The notes under the pieces were generated by a model. The model was not told the origin of the DNA. It did not search any database and saw only the letters and a list, made by a program, of their open reading frames with translations. A stretch of DNA of 64,000 bases from Adineta ricciae (Eukaryota; Rotifera; Eurotatoria; Adinetida; Adinetidae): positions 1-64,000 of the forward strand of contig CAJNOJ010000385.1 of NCBI GenBank assembly GCA_905250025.1, in the 5' to 3' direction. Position numbers and translations under genes: made by a program. Of this stretch, positions 50,171 to 60,009 are shown one piece after another. The number at the start of each line of letters is the position of its first letter. The stretch's first letter is position 1.

Positions 50171-50762
50171 ATGCCGACGAGAAGTAGTAATCATGAACAT
50201 GAGCAGCTGGTTAGTCTTCTAAATCAATTAATGGATGAACGGGATCTATTAGCCCGAGAGAATGAGTACTTAAAAGCAAAATTAAACGAATCGATTCTAG
50301 TGGAAACACTCAATGAAATGAAGAAAGAACGTGATCTTCTATTAAAGTTATTAACAAATCTAACAAACAAGTATCAACATGAAAAGTATGTCAATGACTT
50401 TTTGGAACTGAAGGGTATGGTGAATATTCAATTTTGCTTTTAGAGACATCCACTCAACGATGTCACGTCAAAGTCATCCGACAGCGGTTAATTACGGTCA
50501 TGTTCATCGATTAAAAGCTAATCTTGAACAACAGCAAACAAAACCAATTCATTATGTTGAAAAACGCAAAGATTCGTTTGATCGTTTATCATCAACATCA
50601 TCATCAAGCAACACTCAATTAAGACCTCCTCAACCTGCGAAACGAATCTTCGTACTCAAAACTCCCCAAACATTATTTCGTAAACCTGATATTCAATTGA
50701 AACACAGTCTTAACTCTGCATTTCAACACTATCGTTCACAATCCTTACAAAATCTTGCATAA
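50171..50762 (+). CDS. Small coiled-coil protein, unrecognised
   Basis: Two exons, 50171-50385 and 50444-50762, sum to 534 nt (177 residues). The 58 bp intron has a strong GTATGT donor and GCTTTTAG acceptor and is the only join that keeps frame into the second open segment. Residues about 10-72 form a leucine-rich coiled coil (LLARENEYLKAKLNESI, MKKERDLLLKLLTNLTNKY). The C-terminal half is basic and Ser/Pro/Gln-rich (RLSSTSSSSNTQLRPPQPAK, VLKTPQTLFRKPD). No domain or homologue recognised. A cytoskeletal or centrosomal role would be a guess. Confidence 0.7.
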
Positions 50763-50919
50763 CTTACCTAACATGTCTCTATTCTCTTATGATTTGACCA
50801 TTTAGAAGAGAATTTGTACAAACAATATATATACATACTTTATTTCTTATAATATCAAAAAAAAACCGTTTACTGGTACAAATAAGGAATTCTCATTGCA
50901 TACATAGAAAACTTTTCTA

Positions 50920-51527
50920 TCACTTACAATGCTTCGACAACCATTTGAAACCTTCGGCTAGACCGTCTCCGTTCAAAGCTGAGCAAGGCATGATTGTATA
51001 AGGGCGAGTCAATTTATCCAAATGTAAAATTTGACGGATTTCATCTGGTTGCATACTTCCGGAGGCATCTTGTTTGTTACAGAGTACAAGCAAACTAACA
51101 TTACGCATTTCACGATCAGTTAAAATCCTTTCAAGTTCATGACGTGCTTCGTCCATTCGGTTATGATCTGTGGAATCAATCACAAATATCAAACCTTGAG
51201 ATCCTGTGTAATAATGACGCCACAATGGACGGATTTTATCCTAGAAAATCACACATATGATGAAGACTGTGAAGTGATTCGTCGGTTTTACTTGTCCGCC
51301 AACGTCCCACACAGTGAATTGAACGCGTTTGGAAATGATTGTTTCAACTGTGAATCCAACTGTCGGTACTGTTGAACGAAATTCATGCAAACGAAGACGT
51401 GCAAGGATCGATGTTTTACCAGCATTGTCTAAATAAGTTCAAATAAGAATAAATTATGTCATTGAGATGGTCTACCGAGTCCAAGCATTAATATTCGAAA
51501 ACGCTTTTTACCAAAAACAGCCCCCAT
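50920..51527 (-). CDS. ARF-family small GTPase, short N-terminus
   Basis: ARF GTPases recruit coats and effectors to membranes. Three exons, 51527-51476, 51428-51292 and 51240-50920, sum to 510 nt (169 residues). Motifs: Met-Gly start (myristoylation site), P-loop GLDNAGKTS, switch [28 protein letters not shown] (switch II), NKQD, and CSAL before [30 protein letters not shown] is identical to ARF1/6. The P-loop (DNAGKT) resembles ARL types, and the segment before RILMLGL is only [10 protein letters not shown], about four residues shorter than ARF6 and eight shorter than ARF1, so the N-terminal amphipathic helix is reduced. Divergent ARF or ARL; no orthologue name given. The short gap to the convergent coiled-coil gene (about 160 bp) leaves little 3' UTR. 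Confidence 0.93.
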
Positions 51528-52052
51528 ATTTTGTATTTGATTAGAAATTCCTCCTGTATTTATACAGAATCACATCTATAAGATTAGTAATCTCAACAAA
51601 TTCTATTTTGATGTGACTCACTATATCAGACTTTGTTTTGACATTCACCAATAGAAATATTCAAGAGGGCGGTAACGAAGTTTTGTCACTTGACAACAAC
51701 GACAATGAACGGTTCAGTGAATCTCCTATGTTACTATTGACTACAGATATGTGCGATGAGATTCACTGTTACTTCTTGATAAAAGAACAAAAAAACACAA
51801 TTTTTCTAATTTTCTTCTTTTTCAACATGGTTAATTTTCAAATCGAACAGACAGTTAACAAAGGTTCACGTTTTCATTTGTCAATAAAGCAAATAATCAT
51901 CTTCTTCTCCTCCTCTAGGAAACGACTCAGGTTAACAAATAGATAGTTCATTAGAGAAGCATCTATTGTTCCGACATTGACATTGAACTCAATAGCAAGA
52001 AAAAGAACGCAAAAAAGTTGCGAGACAAGCCATCTTGTCTCAAGAAATAAAC
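51528..52052. other. Spacer between the ARF gene and tRNA-Leu
   Basis: About 525 bp with no exon. Short frames at 51638-51946 are unsupported. It includes the ARF promoter side and the tRNA 3' flank. The tRNA 3' flank on the minus strand has only TTT-A-TTTC, not a long T run. Confidence 0.45.
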
Positions 52053-52132
52053 TGACAGCGGTGGGATTCGAACCCACGCCTTTTACGACTGGTGCCTAAA
52101 ACCAGCGCCTTAGACCACTCGGCCACACTGCC
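52053..52132 (-). tRNA. tRNA-Leu-TAG: tRNA-Leu (anticodon UAG)
   Basis: The 80 nt gene folds as a cloverleaf on the minus strand. The acceptor stem is GGCAGTG with CGCTGTC (two G-U pairs) and the discriminator is A. The A box TGGCCGAGTGG and B box GGTTCGAATCC are canonical. The anticodon stem is CTGGT/ACCAG with loop TTTAGGC, giving anticodon TAG, which reads CUA leucine codons. The variable region is 11 nt (TCGTAAAAGGC) with only weak pairing. There is no intron. Confidence 0.97.
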
Positions 52133-52867
52133 GTTCTTCATCATCCGCTCATTAACACGTCATCCGAAAAATTCTATTCACACGTGAATTAACATTCACG
52201 TACATCTGCTTATCTTCGAAAAGAATTCAAAGAATGAACGTTAAATCTCGATTAAGGTGTTAACATATGTATTGTCTAGTGTGACAACATGTTGAGTAAA
52301 TATTTAATCGTCTTCTCTCTCACAATATATTAGTAAAGCATTTTGTCGTTAGTAATAAAGAATTATCAATTCATTTCAATGGTTTACACATGATCAATAT
52401 TGATCGAGTCATTAAATAACACGGCGCAATTTTCTTGCGATAATTTATTCATTTGCAGTGTACGTTGACACATAAACTGCCCTTGCGTTTGTTTTTGAAT
52501 CTTCGCTCTCCATCGATGAACGATTCAACTATGAATGGCTCAAGACACAGGCATGTTCTTTTGAATAGAAGTTGTGAGTGAAATCTGATCGACGGATAAA
52601 CAAAAACACTGAATCTTATGCACCTAAATATTAATGTATGAAAATATCGACCAGATGTGTTCTTTATATCAATATCAACGTTTACAGTTACATACTGTCA
52701 GTATCGAATTGCCGATGATATTGTTCGTCTGTCTTCTAAATGACAGCATTTAATAATAGTAACATCTCTTTCGAAAAAAAATACAAAATAAAAAAAAGAA
52801 GAAAAAAAAACTGCGAACACTGATAAATTGTAATGAGGAAAAGAAATAGAGAGATAGGAAATGAAAA
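52133..52867. other. Spacer downstream of the low-complexity minus-strand gene
   Basis: 735 bp between the tRNA 5' side and the stop of the next minus-strand gene. AT-rich with A-runs near 52776-52812. No gene seen. Confidence 0.45.
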
Positions 52868-55178
52868 CTAAACTTTTCGCTTTGGTGTTAATGTTGACGG
52901 CACATCCTCGGTACCATTTTTCAAGAATGAGCTAAGATCGCAAACAAATAAACCTTGATTATTGGTTTCAGTTGATTGGTCACGTAAAGACTTGGGCGGT
53001 GTTTGAGCAGCTTTGGTTTGACGATGACCATTGATCGGCGAATCGAGTGTTTGTGCTGACGACGTTATCATGTTGAGACTTTTTTCATACGATGTACTTC
53101 GATCTTGTCTACTCGGTGTAGAGCTTTCTGTGTTAGTTTGAACATGTTTCAATTCGCGTGTCGTTTTTATTGTTGGTGGCGATGAGGTCGATGTTGTCAC
53201 TGATGATGAATCATCACTCTTCTGTGATGAAAAGGTAATTTTCTTCACCGTTTGAATATTTACTTGCAGGCCAACGTCACGTGTACTGATGTTACTCCGA
53301 CTTGTATTACTACGTGATTTGTGTCGTCGATGGCGATGGTGATGTTGATGATGAGGATCGGTAGTCGAAGATGAACCGGTTGATAATGGTGACGGAGACG
53401 AATCAGGATACGCTCGTGCTTTGTTTGAATCGATGTCTTCACTTGGAGCGATCGTTAATAGTGTTTGAAAAGAACCATCGCGCTTTTCAATCATGACCAT
53501 TCGAGATGGTGTTGTTGGAGTATGCGAACGTTGACAACGCGATGGAGAAGTAGCATCATCCATATATCGCAACTAAAGAATGAAAGGAGACAGTCGATAG
53601 AAGAAGAAAGTATGAAGTGCATGTCTGAAGAATTTGTTCGATATGTAACTCGATTTGTTCGAAAAAGAAATGTTGATACCTACATTGGGTGACATTCTTC
53701 TCATTTGTTCTACTGTTGCGGGAGATGCCGATGGTGGCGGCTCACTAATTGGTTGATGTCGAACAACTGAGTACAGCGTTGTCGGATCGGGCTGTTGAAT
53801 AATAACCGATTGATTTTCTAAATCAACAAACGAGGAGAATGTTGCCATTGTCCATGTTAGTTGCGTTTGTGAAGCACACGATTTCTTTTCATTGCGATTT
53901 GTTAGTTTATTTAGTGATGATGATTCTGGATAGAGTATGTTATCATAAAGTGATTGAGTGTTTGCATAGACAGGCTCTTGTTGGGTGGTGGGAAACTGNT
54001 GACATAATCCATAGGATCTAATGAGAAACAAATGTGTAGCGTAAAAGGTCAAATCAAGCATGTGTATTGTGGTATGAAATAACTAGAGGACTAATTATGA
54101 TTTCACTTTTCTTTTCTTCTTTCTCTTTTACTTCAAACACTTAAAATACAGTACGATTTCGTTCTAACTTCAAGAAGAGTTCTATATATGTCAACATAGA
54201 TAACCTTCAAAATGACTGTTATACAATAATTGACAGTAGATTAATTGTCGGCAGTCTTGAACTCGAAGACAACGAAGAAAAGTCTTCTCTCTACTGTCTT
54301 ACTAAACAAATACTATTCTTATCGAAATCGATGTGAGATGTCTAATTACCCAAAGTACTTGTCTGATTTTTAACTCGAATACGCGTCCGTGCGAAGTTCA
54401 TTTGCGCTTGTTTGAGCAACATTTCTTTCTCATTTTCTTTTCTTGTCATCAAATCAATATAGATAAAGACCAATTAATGAACATACGCGTGTTTAGGCGT
54501 ATAGGTTACTCATCATGGTCGACCTATTTTTTATTACGTTTGTTCAAATTATCACCAATGATGTTAATTGTTGTATAAAAGTTCTCTCATGCTCCTCAAT
54601 GATAGACATTGCCAGATCATTTTACACGTGTATTCGAAGATTGTTTTTCTTCTATCGATGGATGTATTCAATCACGTCTTTGAGACAATAGATCGTGCAT
54701 ATGAGACAAGTTTAAAAAAAATAAAATGTTCAATGATCAATTGTCAGGAAGAAGAGTGTCGTATTAGACGATCGATCACTTATACTTAACAGGTGTACTG
54801 AATAAACAATGTACGAAAGACAAACAAATAACAACTTACTTCTGTTGATATTGTTCTTGAATTGGTCTGCACATGAATTGACCGTTCGGAGCTGCATGCA
54901 GAAAACCATTTTGACCAGCGTTTTCTCCATGATAGCGGATTTCTCATTGGTATTTGTTGTTGTTGGCTACTTAGAGAAATATTTTCCTGATTAACATTAC
55001 GATCGGCAGTAGGCATTGATATGATTTGTGCTTTTCTTGATAACGATAACGATACTAGCTGCTGTTGCTTTGCGATTCTCTTCTTCCATTGGTGATGATG
55101 ATGACGAGGATGGGGATTGTTATTATTATTTGAATCGATCGTTGTTACGTTACTCTTCATTGCTCTGTGATGTTCCAT
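52868..55178 (-). CDS. Low-complexity protein with repeated QT motifs, model incomplete
   Basis: Three exons are clear: 55178-54840 (starts ATG, ends at a GTAAGT donor), 54017-53684 and 53572-52868 (ends TAG). The last two join in phase 0 (AAT|GTAGGT ... TTTAG|TTG). The first ends in phase 0, but exon 54017 needs a phase 2 entry, so an exon of length 3n+2 between 54018 and 54839 is missing, or the 5' exon belongs to another transcript. The protein is Ser/Thr/Gln/His-rich with no folded domain recognised. HVQTNSRT in the first exon and HVQTNTESST in the last share a motif, which supports one gene; further QT sites are CASQTQL, SAQTLDS and AAQTPPK. Histidine-rich runs (HHQHHHRHRRHK) occur. An N base at 53999 sits in the middle exon. 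Function unknown. Confidence 0.6.
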
Positions 55179-56861
55179 ATCTCCGCTCTTCTTCTATCAG
55201 TTGTTGTATACAAAAAAGAAATGAATACAGGTCATGAAAGAAGAAACGATCAATGTTCAATCATTTCTTTTTTCTTCGTATTCTTTTCGTCAGTTATTTT
55301 TACTTGATATATTGAACATTGATGGTAAATTAATTAGGACAGCAAGGACGTGAAGCAAAGCGAACGAAAGTTTAATGATAATGATTGTATAAAACGAATG
55401 AGAACAACGAAATGATCTCTAGGTGGACATATGTATCTTCAACTGTCGACTATACGCCAGTGATCAAAACCATCTATCATGGATAATCGTGTTATTATGA
55501 GATGTGTATGATTATTATTTGAGGACGAATGAAGTAGGTGGAGAAGAAGGAATATCTGGTTTGCCAACGGCAATGGACGCGTTGTGACAAACCTACAATC
55601 AACACAAAGAGAGAACGAGGAGAAATCAATGACATTTTGATCATAAAAAAAAGAGCAGAGAGAAGAAAGCGAGAGAGGAGAAAAAATAGAAATATTCAGA
55701 CGTGAGACAGACAGGTGATCACAGTTGAATAGGTGTCATGATATGCATATAAACGTTACCTCCTATCTCTCGAAATTATTGATGATCGAGGAGAGAAAGA
55801 ACGGTTTCGATCTTCCTCACGACTTCATCTCGAATAGTTCTAATGACTAGTCATTTTTACTTAGTGACTATTTACATGTACAATCATTAAAAAGACATCA
55901 ACATTGTTTTTGATATTAAGACATTTATCTCTCGTTTAACCGCGTATATGTGAAACCCTTCCGGCAAATGATCGCTCATTGATTCTATCAGTTTACTCGT
56001 CACTATATTTGATCGCAAAGTAGAAATACGTAGACGTTGATCAGTTTTGTCTTTCGTTTTTGCTATACTTGTACTTCTTAACTGATAGATCGTTAAAAAG
56101 ACTGATCGACGATAATGATACGAAAGAGAAAGACGTACAAAGTAATCTTGATGATGTAATTATGTCTTTGTTGATGTTAGAAGTGGTACTGATGACTTTG
56201 TTTTATGCATGGTCTATCGAATTCCTTATTATTACATATAACATTGTTTCCTTCATTGTCAAATGTGATTTCAATGACGAAAAATTCGGTCTGTACATAT
56301 CTTACAAATGCCGATAAACAAATAAATGAACACTTGTGTTCGATAGGGACATTATGATGAGGAAATTCGTCATACTGGCAGAGAAAATTGAATGTCAACG
56401 AGTCGAAGAAGTAAATACCTGGAGTAATTTTGTGCAAAGTTACATTAAGATCTCTGCCTGTGAAAATCTGAGCTTTGTGTGCAACTAGAGCGATAGATAG
56501 AAGTTCTAATTGAATAATAGTTTCTCATTGCATATATTTAATAAAAAGTTTAATCGATTCTGATGGTCTTTGCTTGCTCCAGCGATAATCGTTTCTGACA
56601 GAGCAGTAGTGCAAAGAGCACCATGTTGGATAGCATGCTACTGCAGACGAAATTCGAGATATGTTTGGAGGAATGATCATCACTATCTCTGTGATGTGAC
56701 TTTAAAAGTAGATATTTATGCTTATTTAGGCTACTTATCTGTTGTTTTTTGCAGCAAACATTTGAGATGATAAGAAGAGAAAGTATAGAAAAAATTCGAT
56801 CTATTTGATTTATTTTATTATGAGAATAGAACATAAAATTTATCCGAGATATTCCAATAGA
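55179..56861. other. 1.7 kb intergenic region
   Basis: No supported exon. Short frames such as 56060-56317 (+) and 56550-56834 (-) show no family signal. It lies upstream of the low-complexity gene and downstream of the first LicD-type gene (both minus strand). Confidence 0.45.
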
Positions 56862-57671
56862 TTAAAACAGAGCTCTAACCCATGTATTATTAACACATTC
56901 GTAATTGCTTTGGTTGACCGACTCACTTCCGTATATTTTAGCTACAATTTTGTCTGGTTTTGCTGGACACCATGTTTTTATCCCAGTCAACAGACATGGT
57001 TTCAAAGGAAATATCCATTCGATGGGCAAGGGTAGCCAATAGTAAGACCGATCGTAGATCGTCAGAGTTTTACCTCGATATGTTGAGTTTTTTGGATCAT
57101 CTGGATGATATGTATTACCAGGGTAAATATCCACGAATTTATAACTTCCTCGACGTTTGAAACGTGCATTTGGTGCGACGAAGTTAATATCTTGATCGTA
57201 AAAATACGAACGATTTTCATAACCAACAGTAGACCATTGAGGCTGAAGTTTTAAGTAATAAGTAGCGGAAAAGTTGGTTTCTGCAAAGGGAACAAGACGC
57301 GCTGTGTCCGATTGGAGCATTAGAACATCAACATCACCATCGTAAGATATTAAATTGCCGTGTTGAACATAACCTACAAGTGTTCCGTAAAAAATGCAAT
57401 ACGGTATGTTGTTTTCATGAGCGAATTGCGTCCAGCCATGAAATAATTCGAGTAAAAATCGTTGTCGATCAGTGTCTCCCGATTCGCATGCAGTGAGATT
57501 TGGAAGGAAAGTTTCGCTTGAATAATTCGTCGTCGGAGTAAAACCTGCTGAATTCTTATATTCATAAAAATTATAAATGAAAATCAACGCACTGCATAAG
57601 AACACACATGTAAATCGTATAAATAATTTTCTGATGAAGTTCGTTGGGAACTGTCTGATGGTACCTTGCAT
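56862..57671 (-). CDS. LicD/fukutin-type nucleotidyltransferase-fold protein, copy 1 (intronless)
   Basis: One uninterrupted 270-codon frame (269 residues). A signal anchor near residues 17-36 (LFIRFTCVFLCSALIFIYNF) indicates a type II, probably Golgi, protein. The LicD signature follows: NIPYCIFYGTLVGYVQHG, then SYDGDVDVLML, the Gly-Thr-Leu-x-Gly and Asp-x-Asp-x-Asp core that binds nucleotide and metal in LicD, fukutin and FKRP. Those proteins transfer phosphocholine or ribitol phosphate to glycans; the donor here cannot be told. The downstream half (FVAPNARFKRR, FVDIYP, WIFPLKPC, WCPAKPDKIVAKIYGS) matches copy 2. It is intronless in a region where nearly all genes have introns. Confidence 0.85.
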   Translation of the reverse strand: MQGTIRQFPTNFIRKLFIRFTCVFLCSALIFIYNFYEYKNSAGFTPTTNYSSETFLPNLTACESGDTDRQRFLLELFHGWTQFAHENNIPYCIFYGTLVGYVQHGNLISYDGDVDVLMLQSDTARLVPFAETNFSATYYLKLQPQWSTVGYENRSYFYDQDINFVAPNARFKRRGSYKFVDIYPGNTYHPDDPKNSTYRGKTLTIYDRSYYWLPLPIEWIFPLKPCLLTGIKTWCPAKPDKIVAKIYGSESVNQSNYECVNNTWVRALF

Positions 57672-58107
57672 ATTGTGAGTAAAACGGTCGTCTCTTTCTT
57701 CTTACAGCCTTATCTAATTTTCTTTTCTGACTGCCTTCTCTCTCTTGTTTGCATTCTTGAAAAGTGTAAAGAAAAGTATGCCTCCTCTTCCTACACTGAC
57801 ATACCCTGATTCGAGGGAAAAAAGTCGATTAACAACACAAGAAACGGTCATACGTGATGAAATGAATATTCAACCAAAACAACAATCGATTCACTAGAGC
57901 TAAGATCGATACGAATGCATTCTTCGTACCTAAATTTATCCGTTCGTACGTAGAATGTCATATCGTTATCAAAATAGAACAGATTTTTGGATTTTGTAGT
58001 CTACTAGCACAGTTTTCACTCGTAACAGTTCTTAGACAGCTCGATGCGTTGTCTGTACGATAGAAGTTTATTTAAACATGGCATATATGTAGAGAATATT
58101 ACGACTT
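57672..58107. other. Spacer between the two LicD-type genes
   Basis: About 435 bp, no exon seen. It would hold the copy 1 promoter and the copy 2 3' UTR. Confidence 0.5.
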
Positions 58108-58986
58108 TTAACCACTAACCCAGCTTTGATTCACACATTTTTTGTTTGTTTTTGTCACTGCCGATCGTCCATATAGGTTAGCGACGATGCTTTCAGGTTT
58201 TGCAGGACACCATACGAGTATACTACTGAAATTACAGGGTGTTAGAGGAAATGTCCACTCAATTGGAGAGCTTATCCATTTATATGAGACATTATATTCA
58301 GTTAGAGTTGTCGTTACATTCTTTCTATCTTTTGGCCGATCAGGACGAAAGTCATAGATAGGCCAAATGTCAACATGATACCGAAGTTTTCGATGTATGA
58401 ATCGAGCGTTCGGGGCGATAAAGTTAAAACCTTTTGCTGGATAATACGAACGACCTACGTATCCAATGTAATGCCATTGTGGATGGACTTTTAGTTCATA
58501 GATCGACGAGAAATTCGTATCTGCAAATGGAACAAGGTGTCGCGTATCTTGGGATAACATCAGAATATCAGTATCCCCATCGTGAGGTAACAAACCACGA
58601 CGTTGAACGTAACCAACAAGCGATCCATAAGCAATCCAATATTGTATATTATGTTCACGCGCAAATTGAGTCCAAGCATAGAGTGTTGTGAGTAAAACTT
58701 CTTGCCTTGGTCGATCCCTTGAGTTACATGTTGGTATCTGTTCCAATGCGCTTCTGATGGTGCTATTGACGTTCACAATAACACTTATGGTTGTAATGTT
58801 AGTCTTGGTATAATAAACGACAATACAGAGTGCGAAAAATAATAGAAGCAGATGTGTACGTCGTGGGAACAATTTGAGAGAGATTGAGTGTTGATGATCT
58901 ATAGTCGGAGTAGGAGATTTGCAAGTACTGTCGTGTACGATTTCCATTATGGGATGACCACCTGTATCTGAATTTTCATAAATCAT
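58108..58986 (-). CDS. LicD/fukutin-type nucleotidyltransferase-fold protein, copy 2 (intronless)
   Basis: One uninterrupted frame of 292 residues, a tandem paralogue of the gene at 56862-57671. A hydrophobic anchor lies near residues 44-62 (THLLLLFFALCIVVYYT). The LicD core reads NIQYWIAYGSLVGYVQRRG, then PHDGDTDILML. Shared blocks are FAxTNFSxxYxLKxxPQW, FNFIAPNARF, DIWPIY, IEWTFPLTPC and WCPAKPESIVANLYG, ending near CVNQSWVSG. The conserved Asp residues (DGDTDIL versus DGDVDVL in copy 1) suggest both copies keep the metal site. Copies diverge most in the N-terminal cytosolic and stem region. Substrate unknown. Confidence 0.85.
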   Translation of the reverse strand: MIYENSDTGGHPIMEIVHDSTCKSPTPTIDHQHSISLKLFPRRTHLLLLFFALCIVVYYTKTNITTISVIVNVNSTIRSALEQIPTCNSRDRPRQEVLLTTLYAWTQFAREHNIQYWIAYGSLVGYVQRRGLLPHDGDTDILMLSQDTRHLVPFADTNFSSIYELKVHPQWHYIGYVGRSYYPAKGFNFIAPNARFIHRKLRYHVDIWPIYDFRPDRPKDRKNVTTTLTEYNVSYKWISSPIEWTFPLTPCNFSSILVWCPAKPESIVANLYGRSAVTKTNKKCVNQSWVSG

Positions 58987-59341
58987 TATTTCTTATATAA
59001 AAAAAAACGAATCGGTTTTCAATCAGTTACTTTCAACTAGACAAGATTGGAGGAGATTAAGTAACATGTGCATACGCATTACACCAGCACGCTTTTAATA
59101 CAAAGAGGAACTTAAGTTATACCTTGAAGTAAACTGCCGTGTCAAATTACATCGCTCTGTAAAGAAATTCTATAGGTCCTAAAGACAGCAAAAAAGACAA
59201 TGAGCTCTTATGGTCACATCGAACAACGTTAAAATTGAAAGAGAGAAGTGAACACTCATGCAAGCTAAACGATGATGGATTAATCATTTCGACAACTAAA
59301 TGAAATGATCTCATTGAATTGAAAATGTTCAAAAGGGGATC
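58987..59341. other. Spacer between LicD copy 2 and the inverted-repeat element
   Basis: 355 bp upstream of LicD copy 2 with no exon seen. A short minus-strand frame (59147-59332) lacks support. Confidence 0.45.
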
Positions 59342-59425
59342 CTCTCGATTCGTCCCAAATTAGTCAATTTAGTAAGTCGTCCCTTAAAATTGATTCCCAA
59401 TTCGTCCCTTCTCGATCGGTCCCTA
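59342..59425 (+). repeat. Left terminal inverted repeat
   Basis: 84 bp, carrying CGTCCC at 59351, 59378 and 59403 and a related GGTCCC at 59418. Pairs with 59926-60009. Confidence 0.92.
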
Positions 59426-59925
59426 ACTGTCATATTTATTGTACATATATATTTTTCGTTCTCTTTCTTTTCTTTCCTTTTTTACAACAGGTATTTTCCC
59501 CCCTAACATTCTCTCTTACACACGATTGCTATAGTATTTTACCCTTTATGAAGATGTATCTTGAAATATTCCAACTTATATAATCTGTACTATAAATATA
59601 CGCTATCTCATGTGTGAAAGGCGTTGATCAAACTTACGAAATAATTTAATAGTGTCATTGTAATTATTTGACTTGTTATGCTTCGATTTACATTATCTGA
59701 ACGCGGTAGAAATATTCTTAATCACAAGGAACATCAGCACACCAAGAAAAGAGATAACAAGTCGTCACAAGAAGGTCGTGCTGTCAAGACACGTCTGTTG
59801 AAAGTGTAACAATAGTAGTTGTTCTCTATTGTTTTTGATAATACAGGGATGTTTTTTGACAAATAGAAGCCTCTGACAGATAAAAAAAATGCTCAAGAAC
59901 ATTAAATTTGATTCATATAACTATT

Positions 59926-60009
59926 TAGGGACTGATCGAGAAGGGACGAATTGAGAATCAACTTTAAGGGACGACTTACTAAATTGACTAATTTGGGACG
60001 AATCGAGAG
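59926..60009 (-). repeat. Right terminal inverted repeat
   Basis: Reverse complement of the left repeat, about 81 of 84 positions identical. Carries the matching GGGACG boxes. Confidence 0.92.

Larger units (their letters stand above)
59342..60009. mobile_element. Non-autonomous inverted-repeat element (MITE-like), 668 bp
   Basis: Two 84 bp terminal inverted repeats (59342-59425 and 59926-60009) flank about 500 bp with no coding frame. The repeats differ at only about three positions. The ends are CTCTCGATTCGTCCC... and its complement. No transposase is encoded. A target-site duplication is not obvious: left flank GGGGATC, right flank TAAACC. That leaves the superfamily open; old insertion or an element without a TSD would both fit. 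Confidence 0.85.
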
